Positions 22,545 through 36,990 of a stretch of DNA of 64,000 nt are shown piece after piece. The stretch is taken from NCBI RefSeq assembly GCF_910592395.1, contig NC_088311.1:6948501-7012500 (forward strand), read 5' to 3'. This DNA is from Lineus longissimus. Taxonomy: Eukaryota > Nemertea > Pilidiophora > Heteronemertea > Lineidae. Every line of letters begins with the position of its first letter. Within the stretch, counting starts at the first letter, position 1. The notes below the pieces were generated by a model. It was not told the DNA's origin, made no database searches, and worked only from the letters and a program-made list of their open reading frames with translations. Made by a program: the position numbers and the translations under genes.

Positions 22545-25500
22545 TAGCATTTGGCCTAGGAATGAGGAGACATCCATATTTAAGGGATGCAGGTAAAAGT
22601 AGACCAACACCTCAAACCACAGACACTTTGGGGTTGGTTTTTACACCACTCCACCACCAAAATTATGTACGAATCTAGATACAATTTAGATCTCACTTGT
22701 TGGAATTTCAGTTACCTTTCACCTTTAACGGGTTCATCGTCAGCTAGTCCAGGCTGAACGGTCTTCGGTTGAGGCCATGTGGCTATTTCAAAGCCATGAA
22801 AGCCGAACATACAGTGAGAAAATGACTATGACCCTCATACATGATACACGTTTATGATGTTCAAACAGATCACCCCATATACATCAATCCACCTGATGTC
22901 ATCCAATTGAGAACATCTGTAATCTCAAAGCCACATTATCGCTTATAGAGAAACAGAATTATGCATACTCAGCACTGGCGGTGTGTTCAGAAGCTGATGT
23001 GACAGCCGCTGTTTATACATGATAAGGTCATCAAAATGCTGAAACTTATTGAAATATCTCTATAGTCAAGATAGTTGCTTCAAACAAATGCAATTTGCAC
23101 TATACACCCCCATTCATATTTTAAATCTCCCCCCTGCAACATTTATTTGAACATGTTGAATGTAAGATTGTAACCCTTCACCGTTTTTTAAGTAAGATTA
23201 CAACTTTTCAGACAGCGCCAAGGAATATTTCAAAACAATTTTTGAAATAACAAAGTTTTAAACCTCAAGCTTGGACAAAAAACTATTCGCTTTGATCTAT
23301 GTTGCCGGTTCAACTTTCAACGAAATTGTCAACATCCCTGACATTTAACTCACAATATAAACATTACAGAGTGCTCCGAGCAACATTTCTATTTAAATAT
23401 CAAGGTTTTAAACTCCAAAATGGATAAAACAACAACTTTTTTATCTTGCGTTGGTTGATAAAATTGTCAACATCCTTGAAATTTTTCAGTGCCAAGTTGA
23501 AGTAGCCATGACAAGCCACTTATACAACCGACACAACCAACCCTTCACGACACATTATGTTTATTCAGCAGTGCCATCTATATCTTTGTCTCATCAACCA
23601 CTCATTGTCCAAACATGCTTTTCATTAGTCGAGAGCGTTGCTGGTGGCTCATTGTCACCGAAGCTGTGACAGCCACATCGATCAATACATGCAGCTTCGA
23701 CCATGTAGTACCATCAATATAAACGTACGCGCTTAATCTGCCAACACCATTCTATTAGGCCTATTAACATATTATCGCCATCGTACACTATTGGATCATT
23801 TCATTAATAATTCACAGGGAGTCAGTAGTTTGACGTTTATCTGACCAAAGATGTGCTTTACCTCAAACCAGAGCAAGGTGAGCTTCAGGGACGTGAACGC
23901 ACTGGATTATGCTGCTTTTACACAGAAGAGGTAGGTCTGCATTTCTAATCATCTGATCCAGAATTCCCTTTGCTTTCTCATGATTTCCATCAATGGTGCC
24001 ACTGTCCTCCCTTTGAGAAGAGTTACGTGTCCAGATTGTAGATTTAACATATCTAGCGACGGTTTAACAGTCGGCTCGAATGCGCCATCGCTCGTGTACG
24101 GAGAGCGACCATTCGTATTTGCGGAGACAGGATCAATAGTCGGTACAGGACATAATGTTCATAGCAATGGATGCACGCTACATGGCAACCATACAATGCT
24201 GTCAGATAGAGGATCACTGGGGTGTCTTGGAATGCTGGGGGACGTCTGGTTGCAGCAACATTGCCATGTTGGCTTGTAACAAACTCCTTATGAATTGATT
24301 AAAACTCACAGATGAGGTTTCGGGTAGCCCTATACTGCTGAACGTTACAGAAAACGAGGTCGTGTCAATTCAAGACGCTGCTAAGCAAACAGGTGGAGAG
24401 GATCACTGAGGAGTCTTGAAATGCTAAGAGATGCCTTGTGGCAGATGCTCGGCTTCTTTGAGTATCCTCACTCATGATTTCATTAAAACACTGGCAAGGT
24501 TTTGAAAAGTTTTGAGTGGAACTCTTGATGGATCCCCGCTGCTACATGGCAACCATGCATACAAAAGAGTTAAGAGGAGCATCAGGGCGTTGTCGTGGAA
24601 TATTCGGAGGTTGTCTGGCCACAGCTGGTCTTGCCAGAAAATGGAGTGTCGAGGTTTCTGTATGGCAATGATTCTAGACTCTAGACGTGGAAACTGAGCC
24701 ACAGCCAGTGCTCAGCAATGCATCCCGACTAGGCTTTAGTCTGTTGATGCATGGTAGAGTTGCCTCTGAAACTTTCCCAAGTCATGGTTACAGATTCTAG
24801 TATTGAACAAATAATGTTGTGCATAAGAGGCAAAGTTTTTCATGGCGAAATAAACAAATGATATATTGCATATTTTGCCTGTGAGGAGGCCCATGATATC
24901 TATTTTGAGGAAGGCTCGGCGGCAATTTTGCTCATGATTACCCACATAATGGGCATAACATTTGTCCAATTCCTCCTTCAGATGGGTTTGGCAAATAATG
25001 GGCAATAAACAGTCACATCAGCCGGTATTTTGCAATGGCCAGTAGCACAGTACTGCAAAACGTGAAATGTTCCCGAAACTAGTTGGCAAATTTGATTATT
25101 TTTTATAATTGGCGATCACTGGTGCCAATTTTTGGTCAACAGTGCATACAAATACAGTTTTTTGTCTCGAAATGACAACAGTTTTTGCAGGCACGCAGTT
25201 CATTGCCCTCAAACTCTCGCAGATAATCTAACCAGATACTTGGTGTAGTTGGTTGATTGGCAGCAACGCCTACCTCCATCTCTGCCTCATCAGGCGGACG
25301 TGTCAACGAGGATGACATTTATTACTTAGTTGCTTTATGTTAATATCTAGATTGGATGATTATTGTTCCCACTACTCAAACTAAATGACACACGATTATG
25401 ATGTTCTGTGGTTTACAAGCTAGAAATATCATAAATATGTATTCATTTTATCATAATCAGCCTGAAGGATGGGTGTGCAGGATTGAGTTTCTTGCCCCCA

Positions 25501-28500
25501 CAGACACCAAATCTAGATATTTAACAATGCAACATGGTTTTCTTCACTTTTCACCTCCACTATATTGTGCTTTTATCCAACCCACATCAACACATTATAT
25601 TTCATATTGTCAGACTGCCAAATCATTGCCACTCTTTATTTTTGCGAATTGCAAAAATTTATGAAAGCAGTAAAATTTTCATGGTTTTTATAAATGGCTG
25701 ATTACAACATGAAATTTCTTCTGTTTTGAAAAAAATGTTGTGGTGAATTGAGAGGTTATTTTGCAAGGTCAATTAAGTCAAAAAACAAAGCCCAAATGAC
25801 GTCAATGCATGATGGCCTCTTAGCATGCTTAGTGGAAATAGGATGGGACACTAAACCATTTTCTGACATAAACCACTTTTCTCCCCATAAAAGGTCAACT
25901 TTTCCACTGATACTTTCTATCAATATTTTTTTCACACGGATGTCATCAGTAATGTACTAGTAGATAATGAGGAAGCTAGTGGACTGTTAAATAACTGTAA
26001 GATTTATGTAACCCAACGAGAGTAATTTTTGTTGCAGGTGATCATAATCGCATGAAGAAGTGATTTAAATATCACCTGAGGGGGCGTCTTAACACTTCAA
26101 GGGTTACATGGGGGAATTGCGCAGTTTCAAGCCTGACTAGAAAGCCAATCTCTGTGGAATATCTAATGATTAATTCAGCTGATAAAACTGAGAGGCTCAA
26201 ACGTTCGAAAATAGATTTTAACAACTCGAGTCTAATCCATTCAGTCCCAAATCGAACAGGGATTGTCTGTAACATGAATAATGGAATAATCCATTTGAGT
26301 TGGTTCCATTTCAAGAAGGATCAGGATTTCTGTACAGGTATGAAAAAGTGTGAGTAATGTGTACAGGCGAAAGTGATATACATGGATTGAAATCAATCAC
26401 GGGAGCACTCCGATTGTAACGGAGGTAGCATGGTTGGTGGGACCAGTTCATTTTGAATGCCACACCAATTCGAAAGCAATATGATTGAAAATAATTTGGT
26501 ACTTGAATATTATTTGTACAAGTTCAATGCACACCTGACACCACCCCTGGTCAGGGTACACCAATTTTCACAAGGGGGGGGGGGCATGGTTCACATTGAC
26601 TGCTGCACTGCTGGAGCAGTTGCTTTTTAGAAACGCTCAGATAGCACTCACAGTAAAGGGAACTTTGTGCAGTACCCTATCACATGAGAGGCCTGCTCTG
26701 CCACATTTTTTATTGAAGACTTTTTTCTTCTTCTTGACTTTCTCCTTTTTTCTACTTTTCTCCTACTTTTGCCGGAGCAGGGGACAAAGTTACATATCAC
26801 ATGACTAGACAGCCCCCCACTATAGCAAATACCGACAACACTCATCACAAAATGGATGTTGCTCGATCCAAACCACCCGACACTGATGAACTACTGAATC
26901 CAATAAAGTCATATTCCAGCATTCAAACAATCAATGAAAAATCCAAGGAGTTGTAGACAACTGGAATTACTGTCAATACTATCTGGCCAAAATATGATAA
27001 CAAATTTCCGATAAATATCTCGTGTTCTGCTAATAGCTTGCAAGCCCCTCAGGGACGAATCTAAAGAAGACAAGCGGGACAGTAATTCAAACAACCTGTG
27101 GCATTTCATGTCAGGCGTGCTTTCAGAGGAATGTCTACCAAACTCCGACTTCATCAATTTCACGCGGGGGGGGAGTTATTTTGCAAAATTGAGGCCTGAG
27201 AGGCTTCAAAGTGGAGATTGGTCTCAGTACCCAGGGTGTGGCATTAGAGACTGACTGTGGCGTACAACTGCTGTATCCCATTTCGGTGCATATATTCATC
27301 ATTCAATGTCTTGATGATATCATCACCTATACATGAAGTTCTCGGTCATGTCAACCTGCTCATTACCACACAACATGAGATGGCTTATCCTGATATGATG
27401 TTTGAACAGGTCTCCACCAATCTCCAAATATTTACTTAATTGAGTGGCAGACATTTAAAGGCAAATTGCAATCTGGGTGACAAATATTGAGCATTGGCGA
27501 TAAACGCCATTTCAGAAGTGCACAAATGTAGTGCCGGTGCGTCAAATTCCAATCAACATTGGCCGCTTTCCACAAGAGCAACAAATGTGGATGCAAAGAG
27601 CAACAAAGTTACAACTCGCTACTTGGAATTCTCTTAAGACTTACTGCTCAAGTCTTACTTCCCCAAGGGGCCCTGTCACCGCCAGTGATTGGGAACTGAA
27701 TATCTGATTATCAGAAACACAATCTAACGCGGTAATCGCAGCTTGTTGCCAGACTTATATCCACAATGGTAATTCTTGAAGTGGTTTCTTCTCGAGCTCT
27801 ACTAAATTATACATGACCTGCCTTTGGTCAATCTTTCGCTGAAATGTTCTGATTCACAGTAAATCTTGCATGCAAAAAGTTACTGGAATGAATAAATGGA
27901 TAGATTGGGCAACGATGCGGCAAGGTTTGCCAACATTCCTTTTAACTGCATCATTTGTATTGATTATAAAAGAGAACCACCTAAAGCTTTTTGATTCCAT
28001 GAAACTGGTGGAATATTATGCATGGAAAAGCCAAATGATCCGACATCAGTGGCACCTGCCTCCTCTGGAGCCATCACTGGTTGGTCTCGCAGCTTATGTG
28101 ATAGAAGAGGTGACCCATTCTTACAGTGAAATTTTCTTACAGGGGGAGGGGGCTCAGTCCTCAGGGTCAACCTACGTGTGCTACAAGCTCAGGTAGATTT
28201 TCTTCCGTTTCCAAACTGAGAATGAACTCCCCCGCATTTCGACAGACTTCACATCCCATAAATCATCTGAACGACATTTCTAATCCTCGGCTTAAGTGTA
28301 TTTATAGCTCACCATTGCACATGCCTAGGATTCACTCAACATATCGGCAGTATTACTTTTTCATTTTGTATGTACTTGACCACATGGTGTATCGACACCA
28401 GATGCAGTGACGTCAGATTGGCCTGAAACTTTATTCATTTCTTGCACAGATCAATAAAAACATTTTGTTTGCTCTATAAATAAAACAATTGTCATTCCAT

Positions 28501-29130
28501 GTCTAGTTTGTGTTAATATATTAATGGTGCATGAATCTGTCCAAAACGACATATGCTATCACATGTGATTTTGACAGGTTTTTGCCATACTCTGATTAAG
28601 GATTGGCAATGTGATATGATTGGCAACCTTTCCACAACATCGCCATTTGATAATTTAGAATACAATAACAAATATCGATTAATGAATAAAATAAATAACG
28701 CAGTTGGTGAATAATGAAAATGAAAACACATCCGCAAGGGTGTGCGGCAATGAGACAACAACAGTAATATTTACATTAGCACACAACATTTTGCCAGAAA
28801 GCAGTTTGTCCTGAGGCATGCAGTAAATAACAAAGTATTTTGCATGAGAAATTACAATGACATTGCACCCCACCCACCAAACACTTATTACACTACAGCA
28901 CTGCACCAAAACAGCTAAAGGTACCAATGAGCTATAGTTGGTTTGACCTCATCACAGCATGTCTTCAGTCAATTGTTCATCGATTTTTATGATTAATCGT
29001 CAAGAATGACTGGTAGGGCCAGCTTTGTGGAGGTGGGTTATCGATTCTAAGCAGCATAATTATTTGTGATATTCTGAGCTATCACACTGGAGCCTGAATG
29101 GGTCTACAGACTTCACTCAGTTAGGAAAAT
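22545..29130. other. Long gene-poor stretch
   Basis: No open frame in this stretch shows a recognisable domain or supported splice structure. Within 24020-24660 a segment with gaggatcactg...gtcttgaaatgctgggg recurs in three diverged copies. A CT-rich run near 26700-26770 and a G run at 26573-26583 are low-complexity. Confidence 0.45.
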
Positions 29131-29888
29131 TGCCTTCATAAGTGCAAATGCTGCCTTCATCAAAACAAATTCCACCTTCACCAATGCATATTCTGCCTTC
29201 ATCAATACAAATTCTGACTTCATCAATACAAATTCCACCTTCACCAATACATATTCTGCCTTCATCAATACATATTCTGCCTTCATCAATACAAATTCTG
29301 ACTTCATCAATACAAATTCCACCTTCACCAATACAAATTCCACCTTCACCAATACATATTCTGCCTTCATCAATACATATTCTGCCTTCATCAATACAAA
29401 TTCTGACTTCATCAATACAAATTCCACCTTCACCAATACAAATTCTGCCTTCATCAATACAAATTCTGACTTCATCAATACAAATTCCACCTTCACCAAT
29501 ACAAATTCCACCTTCACCAATACAAATTCCACCTTCACCAATACATATTCTGCCTTCATCAATACAAATTCCACCTTCACCAATACATATTCTGCCTTCA
29601 TCAATACATATTCTGCCTTCATCAATACATATTCTGCCTTCATCAATACAAATTCCACCTTCACCAATACAAATTCTGCCTTCATCAATACAAATTCCAC
29701 CTTCACCAATACAAATTCTGCCTTCATCAATACAAATTCCACCTTCACCAATACATATTCTGCCTTCATCAATACAAATTCCACCTTCAACAATACATAT
29801 TCTGCCTTCATCAATACAAATTCCACCTTCAACAATACATATTCTGCCTTCATCAATACAAATTCTGACTTCATCAATACAAATTCAT
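29131..29888. repeat. 21-bp minisatellite, about 36 copies, open on both strands
   Basis: Units are variants of ttcatcaatacaaattctgcc and ttcaccaatacaaattccacc. Because the period is seven codons and no stop arises, the plus strand is open for 258 codons (heptads like IQILPSS and IQIPPSP) and the minus strand for 254 (VLMKAEF, VLVKVEF). Neither frame begins near a plausible gene start or shows flanking coding sequence, so I regard it as non-coding minisatellite DNA. Confidence 0.9.
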
Positions 29889-32800
29889 CAAACCAGCACC
29901 AGGATCTGCATCAAATAACCTTATAGTGCCTGCAAGGTGAGGAAACAAAATAACATTGAAGCCATGAAGAAAACAACCAAGGTTCTTCAAAACAACATCC
30001 TGGTCTCAGTTGATAAGGTAAATAGGGCATTAGGAGCCCATCATGTAGCTAGGTGGTTTCAAGAAGCAGAAGCATTCTTAAATGCAAGGCCTCCAGGTTA
30101 CACGTTATCGTGAGCTCCCATGTGCATTGGATACATACAGACTCCTTCACTTTGATTTTCAATAAATATTGAGCTGCATCCATCACATTTGTATGCCATG
30201 ATGACAAGAGCGACATACAACATATCCTTGGACTTGGAATAATATGATTCCACGACGATGCCAATCATGTTATTCCCTCGCAGACTTTCACCAAAGGTCA
30301 TTACAAGAACACATTCTCGAGCAAATGTCATTGCGAAACATGACATATGGACAGTTAGGTCAGCTAGGCTATCCAGTCTTTCATAACCAAAGCTACATGT
30401 ATGTGTCATCTACAAAGAGCAAAAACTGTTGAGTCAGGGCCAAATATCAATATTACAATGGCTAGTCGACATCCTCTCTGTATTCAAATGCATAGCTATG
30501 TGTCATCCTCAAACACCACAATCTGTTGACAGTCATGGCCAAATATCACAATATATGGCATTCTGATGGATAACATGAATAACCATGCTACATAATTCCG
30601 TAGAGATTGAATATTGACCCGCGTTTGGATTGTCGATACCCGATAACTCATTATGCCGCGATCAATGCCGGCTCTCGGCTCAAATCATCAGCCGTGATTC
30701 TTCAATCCTTACTAAATATACAGTGTATCTCGCTGTAATTGGCTTGGACCCCATGGTTTCCGAGGAATCGTAAGTCACTTTAGCCACGTACCACCAGAAT
30801 TCTTTTTTCGTTGCGCGGCACCGCTGCGCTCATTACAGAGCTGGTGGGAAAGGTAATGCCATTTTGCTTGGGACCCAAAATTCGTCTGGGGGAGGGGGTC
30901 ATCAGTTTTACCATCAAAACTTTATGTTTTTCAAATATTGAGGCTTGACTAAATTCTTGCACTCAATGCTCAGCTTTCTTGTTTTCAAAGATTACAGTGT
31001 CACCAACCGTAACCATGTTCAAGGTTGACAGATGTATTCTACAGATGTAACAGGGATCAAGGGGAGACTAATAAATTGAGTTGTTTTGGTCTTCAATCTG
31101 TATTGAGATGCTCCCTCACTTCCCCGCCGAAATCGACCGCCCTTCATTTCCATCCTTGATGACTCCCTCAGCAGAGTGAGGATGCACTGGATGCGGAATA
31201 CTCTTACCCAAATGGGTGAGTGTCATCAGGAGCCGATAAATACAAGGGAAGCTCTGCCTTATGAACCATGAACACCGTTATCAAGCACTTCGAAGTTAAC
31301 GAAGCATTTTGAACAAGAGATGTCGGAATCGGTCGAACTGGAGCATTCGTAATCAAACTGGCAAATACATGTACGTGGAAAGTCGTGTCAAAACGTTCAA
31401 CTGTCTATTACCACATCCGGTCGGATAGAGGGACCTCGTGGCAGTCCAATTTTGGAAAGAGGCGGTCAAATTCTGTTCAAAATTTTGAGATGGTGGTGAA
31501 TCTGATTTGACCAGCGGAAACACAAGTGGATTGGTTTTTTCAGACTATAGCTTGACAATTTTTTAAAGAAAGGAATCTACCAGAACTAGACTTGAGAAAG
31601 GGAAACACTGACGAGTTGACCGCAATGAACTCACCTACAAAATATCAAGATGATAAGTGATATTAATTTTAGAATAAACACCACTGATGAATGTGAACAG
31701 AATGGAAAAAGAGTGGTGGTAACAGAGAAGGTAATCCAAAACCTTTGCAGAAAAGGTCAAATGGTTGTAAGTGGTCAGCACCAATTTCTTAAAAGCTGCA
31801 AGAATATTTATTAATAATCACAACAACATTTACAGAACACAAACAAACGCATTAATTTCGATCTTCTCCTTTTCTAGAATAAGACACACAATATTACACC
31901 TACACATATCTCACAACAAGTTCAGATACATTGCATATTTCTTGCTTTTTTTTCCAAAAAACTTCTATTGCCAGTATTAACCTTTAAGATTCTCCCACAA
32001 AAGCTTCTTCCAAACAAGATACTTTAAGAGAAAGACTAGCAATTCCTTGAGTATCATTTTGACATTTCAATAATCTAGATATAAACAATTTTTTTCGGAC
32101 ATATTTCACAATACAGTCGCCAGAGTACTGCAATAACAATGCAACAATCCAATGATGGATTGATATTTTTATGTACTAATGCCTTCTTGATAAACCCCCG
32201 ATTGACCTTTCATTTTAGCACAAAAGCTCTGTCGGTCAAAAACCAGAAATACTGGTCAATTCGAATAATTTTTTTTTTCAAGAGATGCATTATCATTATT
32301 GCCACAATGCCAAATGTAAAACACGTAAAACATCGCGAAACTTGGGGTTGACAGGGTTCTGTCATTATACAAACAGATTTTTCAATAATACTATCAACAT
32401 AAATCAAAATAAATGAATTAGTTCATAATAAAGAATATTCAGTAGAATTCTTTGAAATATAGTGCATTATGTCCATAACCGCACACATGTGGTTAGTACT
32501 GTCATAGCAACAGTCACCATGGTAACCACCAATTTGAGTCCCGGGAGTTGCTATACTTTCATCAGATTGACGAGTATAATGACTCCCTGGTTGCGGCTTA
32601 TGCCAAATTATAGCTAACTAGCGGCAAGCCGCTCAAGGGCTATCGTGACACTGCCAGGGTGGAATACACACACAGATAAATAGGCCTACCACTCAAGGAA
32701 ATTGTCCTATTTGCCAATTTGTCATCAGCAGCGGCAAGAAGTGTTGCCGAGCTCCAATAATGTGACTCGATACAAAGAATCCAATAAGTCTCTAGCTAGG

Positions 32801-33004
32801 AGGAAGAGGAAATCGGGGGCAAGATTCAACGAGTCCAATCGCCACCTAGTATCAGACAGTCCAATTCATGCACTCAAAATCATCACTGATACCATTTCTA
32901 GGTCACCTTAGTCAACTCGAAGGATGCACAGGGCAGAGACGCCAGCTTTTTCAGCCCTGAAGCAATGGATAGGCTTGACATTTCCCTAATGAGGAAAAAT
33001 ATAG

Positions 33005-33056
33005 TTTAATGAGCTGGTAATCCGTATTTTGTGCTAAAAACCAGCTCGTTAATAAA
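33005..33056. repeat. Short inverted repeat
   Basis: tttaatgagctggt and accagctcgttaataaa pair with small mismatches around a loop of about 20 bases that itself holds tttt...aaaa. Confidence 0.5.
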
Positions 33057-35036
33057 AGTGAAACTAATATCATTAGATTTTATTGGAACACGTTGAGGTG
33101 AAGGGTTAATTAATCACCAATCAGCGAAAAAGCAATCATTTCAACACCATTCTATCAAACAGCTGACAACCATCAGGAAACAAAGACAGTGAAAATACAA
33201 GGATCCATTAACAAATTATATAGAATATTGTTAGACGATTCTCGAGCATGCTCAAAGGTGGCATGTGTCCATTTTATATAGGTGTACAAGGGGGTTCGCT
33301 ATTAACGAGGCTAGTTTTGCCAGTTCCTCATTACACTCGAGGCTCTTGCCGTAATGAAGTGCAAACATGAGTTATTCCAAGATCACTTTCTTGCCAATTC
33401 GAGGAAAATTAGGAGGATGAAAATCGGGCCAGAGGTCCTGTTTCTTGACATTTGTTTCTGATATTTCTGTCCCCCACATTAGCTAAGGCGAGAAGATCTA
33501 TCGATTTCTCAGGAGATGCAAATGATTTGTACTCTCAGATGAACATGTCTATTCATATCATCCTAACTCATATGATTTCATACTGCCTTTAAATATATTA
33601 ATGAGATGAAAAAACCTTGGTAGTCAAGATATCATTAAAAGCGCCCCCTGGAGATATACGTCAACCAACTGATGGTGTGTACCACTGCTTAAGTCAATAA
33701 CCGATGAAATTGATTTGAACTGATAACTTCATTAATCAAACAAAGGAAAGAATTGCCAAAATCTGTGTCCAAATCTAATCGCAATATACAAAGCTGACAA
33801 TACAAACATACTTTTATTTGTTTGTGTATCAAAATTAGGGGAGTAATGGACATACATATAGTTACACAACAATCCGTGTGCAGTGTGGCGCTAGTGAAAC
33901 ATTCAGGATTCTCTGACTTTTGCAAAGAATGTCTACACATCGACCTGAACCACAGTAAGCGTGAACCCTGGTGTGGACGTTGAAATTTACTCTGATATTT
34001 GGCACTAAACATAAATTTGCTGGAGACAAGTACAGTAGTCCACCGGCCCTCTAGTAATTGGATGAAAAGTTGAATAATGCATCAACTGGCTATATCGCCG
34101 GTACTTAGCTGCTGGTATCATGATGATCATCTAGACGAGCTAAATGAACAGCCTGTGGACTATCTGTCTTCTCATTTAGCTTTTTTTGAAAGGAATTAAG
34201 CAGTCACAAGATAAAGTGATTAAGATATTTGATAGCTTTTTTCACTTAGTTGATGAAATTAACCAGTTCCACTCCCCCAGCACAGCTTTACTGTAATTCT
34301 GTTACCGTGCATAAATTTGCAAGAACATTAACCTGTTGCTGGTATAAACATTGTAAAAATATTAGTTATAAAATGATATGTTATGTTATATTAATAGAAA
34401 GAAATGAAGCGCCTAAAGTCACAATGTGATTTGATTCCGTGTTAACAGCGTAAAGAAACTAGGTATAGTTTAAAGGTCAAACGAACCCACAATTCGATCG
34501 TCAATCGTCACGCCTACTGTAAGTCAACCTCATGTTACTGGTTGCCTTAAGGTGTCATGTTCCCAGCAAAAGGGTGAATGAATCAAACTCCGAATGCTAG
34601 TAGCACACACAGTACAATAGAGCCAGACTCCTGATTGGAGCTGTGCAAAATCGATTGAGCTTACCCAGCAACAGAAAAAAGAGGAATAATATTACTCGTT
34701 CATTCATGAGATTGCGTACATGTAAGTACTTTTATACAACATAAATTGTTTTTTCTCTTTGATTTTGGTTAAAGTGACCTTCTTTTCCAAATGATGGTGC
34801 ACTCTCACTAAGTCTAAATGTTTAAAGTCTACATGATTTTACAAGACTTCAGGAAGAGGACTTAGTCCCTTTAATGCCTTGCACTTGAATTGAGTAGAAC
34901 AGAAGAGAGCCAGAAAATGTGGAGGAGTGTCAGTGATAATTTTCTCCAATGGGCTAAAATTGGAGTGACGTCATTAGAAATTAATCCAGCAGTGTTGAGA
35001 TCACACGACTCCAATTTTTGCCTGTTTTCTAATTTT

Positions 35037-35090
35037 CTAATTAGGAAAATGGATTGAGTGTTAGTAACACTTACTCATTTTCCTAATTAG
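35037..35090. repeat. Near-perfect palindrome with TAATTA in both arms
   Basis: The left arm ctaattaggaaaatg and right arm cattttcctaattag are exact inverted copies. Pairing extends inward through attgagtgtt/aacacttact to a loop of about four bases. Confidence 0.8.
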
Positions 35091-36982
35091 TAAGTATCTA
35101 ATTAAGATAAAACCTTTTTGATTGGGGAAAAATGTCACCTGATACGTTGGCCCCAGGAGACGTTCAGTTCGATTATCCAAATATTCTCTAAAGCAGTTCC
35201 GCCCCTCGATCGATTTTTATGATGGTCTGACATTTACGCCAAAACTGTGTTATTGGACTGACATGAAGCCAGGGCAACAAGGATTTCCCACGTGGCTTTT
35301 CTGACCTGTTTCGGCTGGATCGACCAAAGCTCATAATATGCTAGATTGGATATAGGAACTTTTAATAATGCAATCACTCAAACCTTTTTCAAAATATATG
35401 AATAAAAATTAAAAATTGATTTTGAATATTATATTCAAATGCAAATTCAATTGTAGTATTTCTTTATCTAGTTACCTGTGACATCTCCTACTCATAATCT
35501 CAAGGCAGAGGATCAAGCACCGGTCCATACAACTGAAAGGTTTTCCCCTTGGTATGCAGATCCTTTTTTTAATGAAACCAGGCTTCAGCATTACTTCAGG
35601 GAACTATAGTTCAAGGCAGTATCTTTCCGCAATACTTTACAGCCCTGCCAGAGTAAGTTGGTGTACCTGCTTGAGGTGTTATTTTACATCAAAACATGGC
35701 TTTACCAACCAAGGTGTATAAAATATTGCTGTTACGAGCTGCATAGGGTAGGCCTACCGGTACGTTATCTTCAATGAACTCTTTCAATTCATCTCACAGA
35801 GGTTTCAACCATATTATCAGTGTCAAATTTATTCAAACTTGTTAAATAATCTTTATCACTTATTATAGGCCTGTGATAGTTTTAGCATACATGTGCATTT
35901 ACCTGTATTGTAAATGAACATTTTATGATAATTAACAGTGTGATGCAGCCATTGCAGAAAAATGATATTCCAATCAGTCCTTTGTGTTTCTTTTTGTCCA
36001 CCTGGCGTTATCAATAGCACATTGACACAGGCAAAGTGTTCTAACTAACACTCCCTAATCCAAAATGCAAGCCAGATGGACCTACAGTAAATATATAAAT
36101 ACATTTTGTATTATTCTAAATGAATATCGCATTTCCAAAAAATTTTAATGATATATAAACTCTGAAATGGATATGGATATATCAGTACAATGATTTCCTG
36201 TGCATGAACTTCTCATGGATAAAGCCTAAAGGCCTCAGGTGATCATATTCCCTGAGCCTGATATAGGAAAATCAATCGGGCAATATTAGGTTATAGACAA
36301 ACTGTCTACGTAACACATTTCATAACTGATTGACCGTTGCTAAATGTGTCTTTTGCTTATTAGTGTAACTTGATCAAGGACACGACTATTGATTATATAT
36401 GAAGTACATGTGCTTATAGTCATGAAATCTTCCATGTTCCATCAGAATCACTTTGAGACCTTAGTCCTATACTGAACAAGCCTAACTCAGTATTGGATGC
36501 ATTGGACGATTAGAATTTGCCGTCATATTCTAGCGAAGTATGAATGCAGCCATTGATGATTTTATAGATGGCACGTAAAACAACGAAACTCTTTGCCATT
36601 AATCAACGGCACCATAGTGGAATCAAAATGGCTACGTACAAATGCATCAAACTCATCCCTAGGGCGCTGTTTCCTGAATGGACTGCATTCAACATGACGC
36701 AGATCAAAATGCCATAAATAAATTCAATAACATCAGTACAAAAATAACAACATGGACCATCAAATGACCAAGAACACCAAATAGACCACTTTCATTGCTT
36801 CCGGGGCCACCATTTAAAAAAAAGCTTTCAGGGGAAAAGATGTGGCATTTGAAGAGATCTAATATCTAATTTCGTGTGGGAATTCGCATGACACGAAGCA
36901 AACAGGGCTTTAGGAAAGACAATCCAGTCGTTTCATATTTTCAACACTCTTTCTGATGCTAAGTAAACCTGGTATCTCTCAG

Positions 36983-36990
36983 TATAAATA
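36983..36990 (+). promoter_or_regulatory. TATA box of the first SLC10-like gene
   Basis: TATAAATA lies 555 bp upstream of the start codon at 37545, inside ctcagtataaatagcccgc. A start near 37015-37020 would give a leader exon ending at a donor, CTAG|GTATGC, after 37102. A strong acceptor (tttctctttacag) follows at 37391, so the 5' UTR is probably spliced. Confidence 0.5.

Larger units (their letters stand above)
29905..36980. other. Long gene-poor stretch upstream of the SLC10-like cluster
   Basis: No convincing gene. It contains short inverted repeats (33005-33056, 35037-35090) listed separately. A consensus CRE (TGACGTCA) occurs near 34965. Confidence 0.45.

Noticed and set aside
29113-29918. 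Long ORFs of about 255 codons on both strands as protein genes
   Set aside because: Both arise from the 21-bp repeat; no unique coding flank, signal or splice support.
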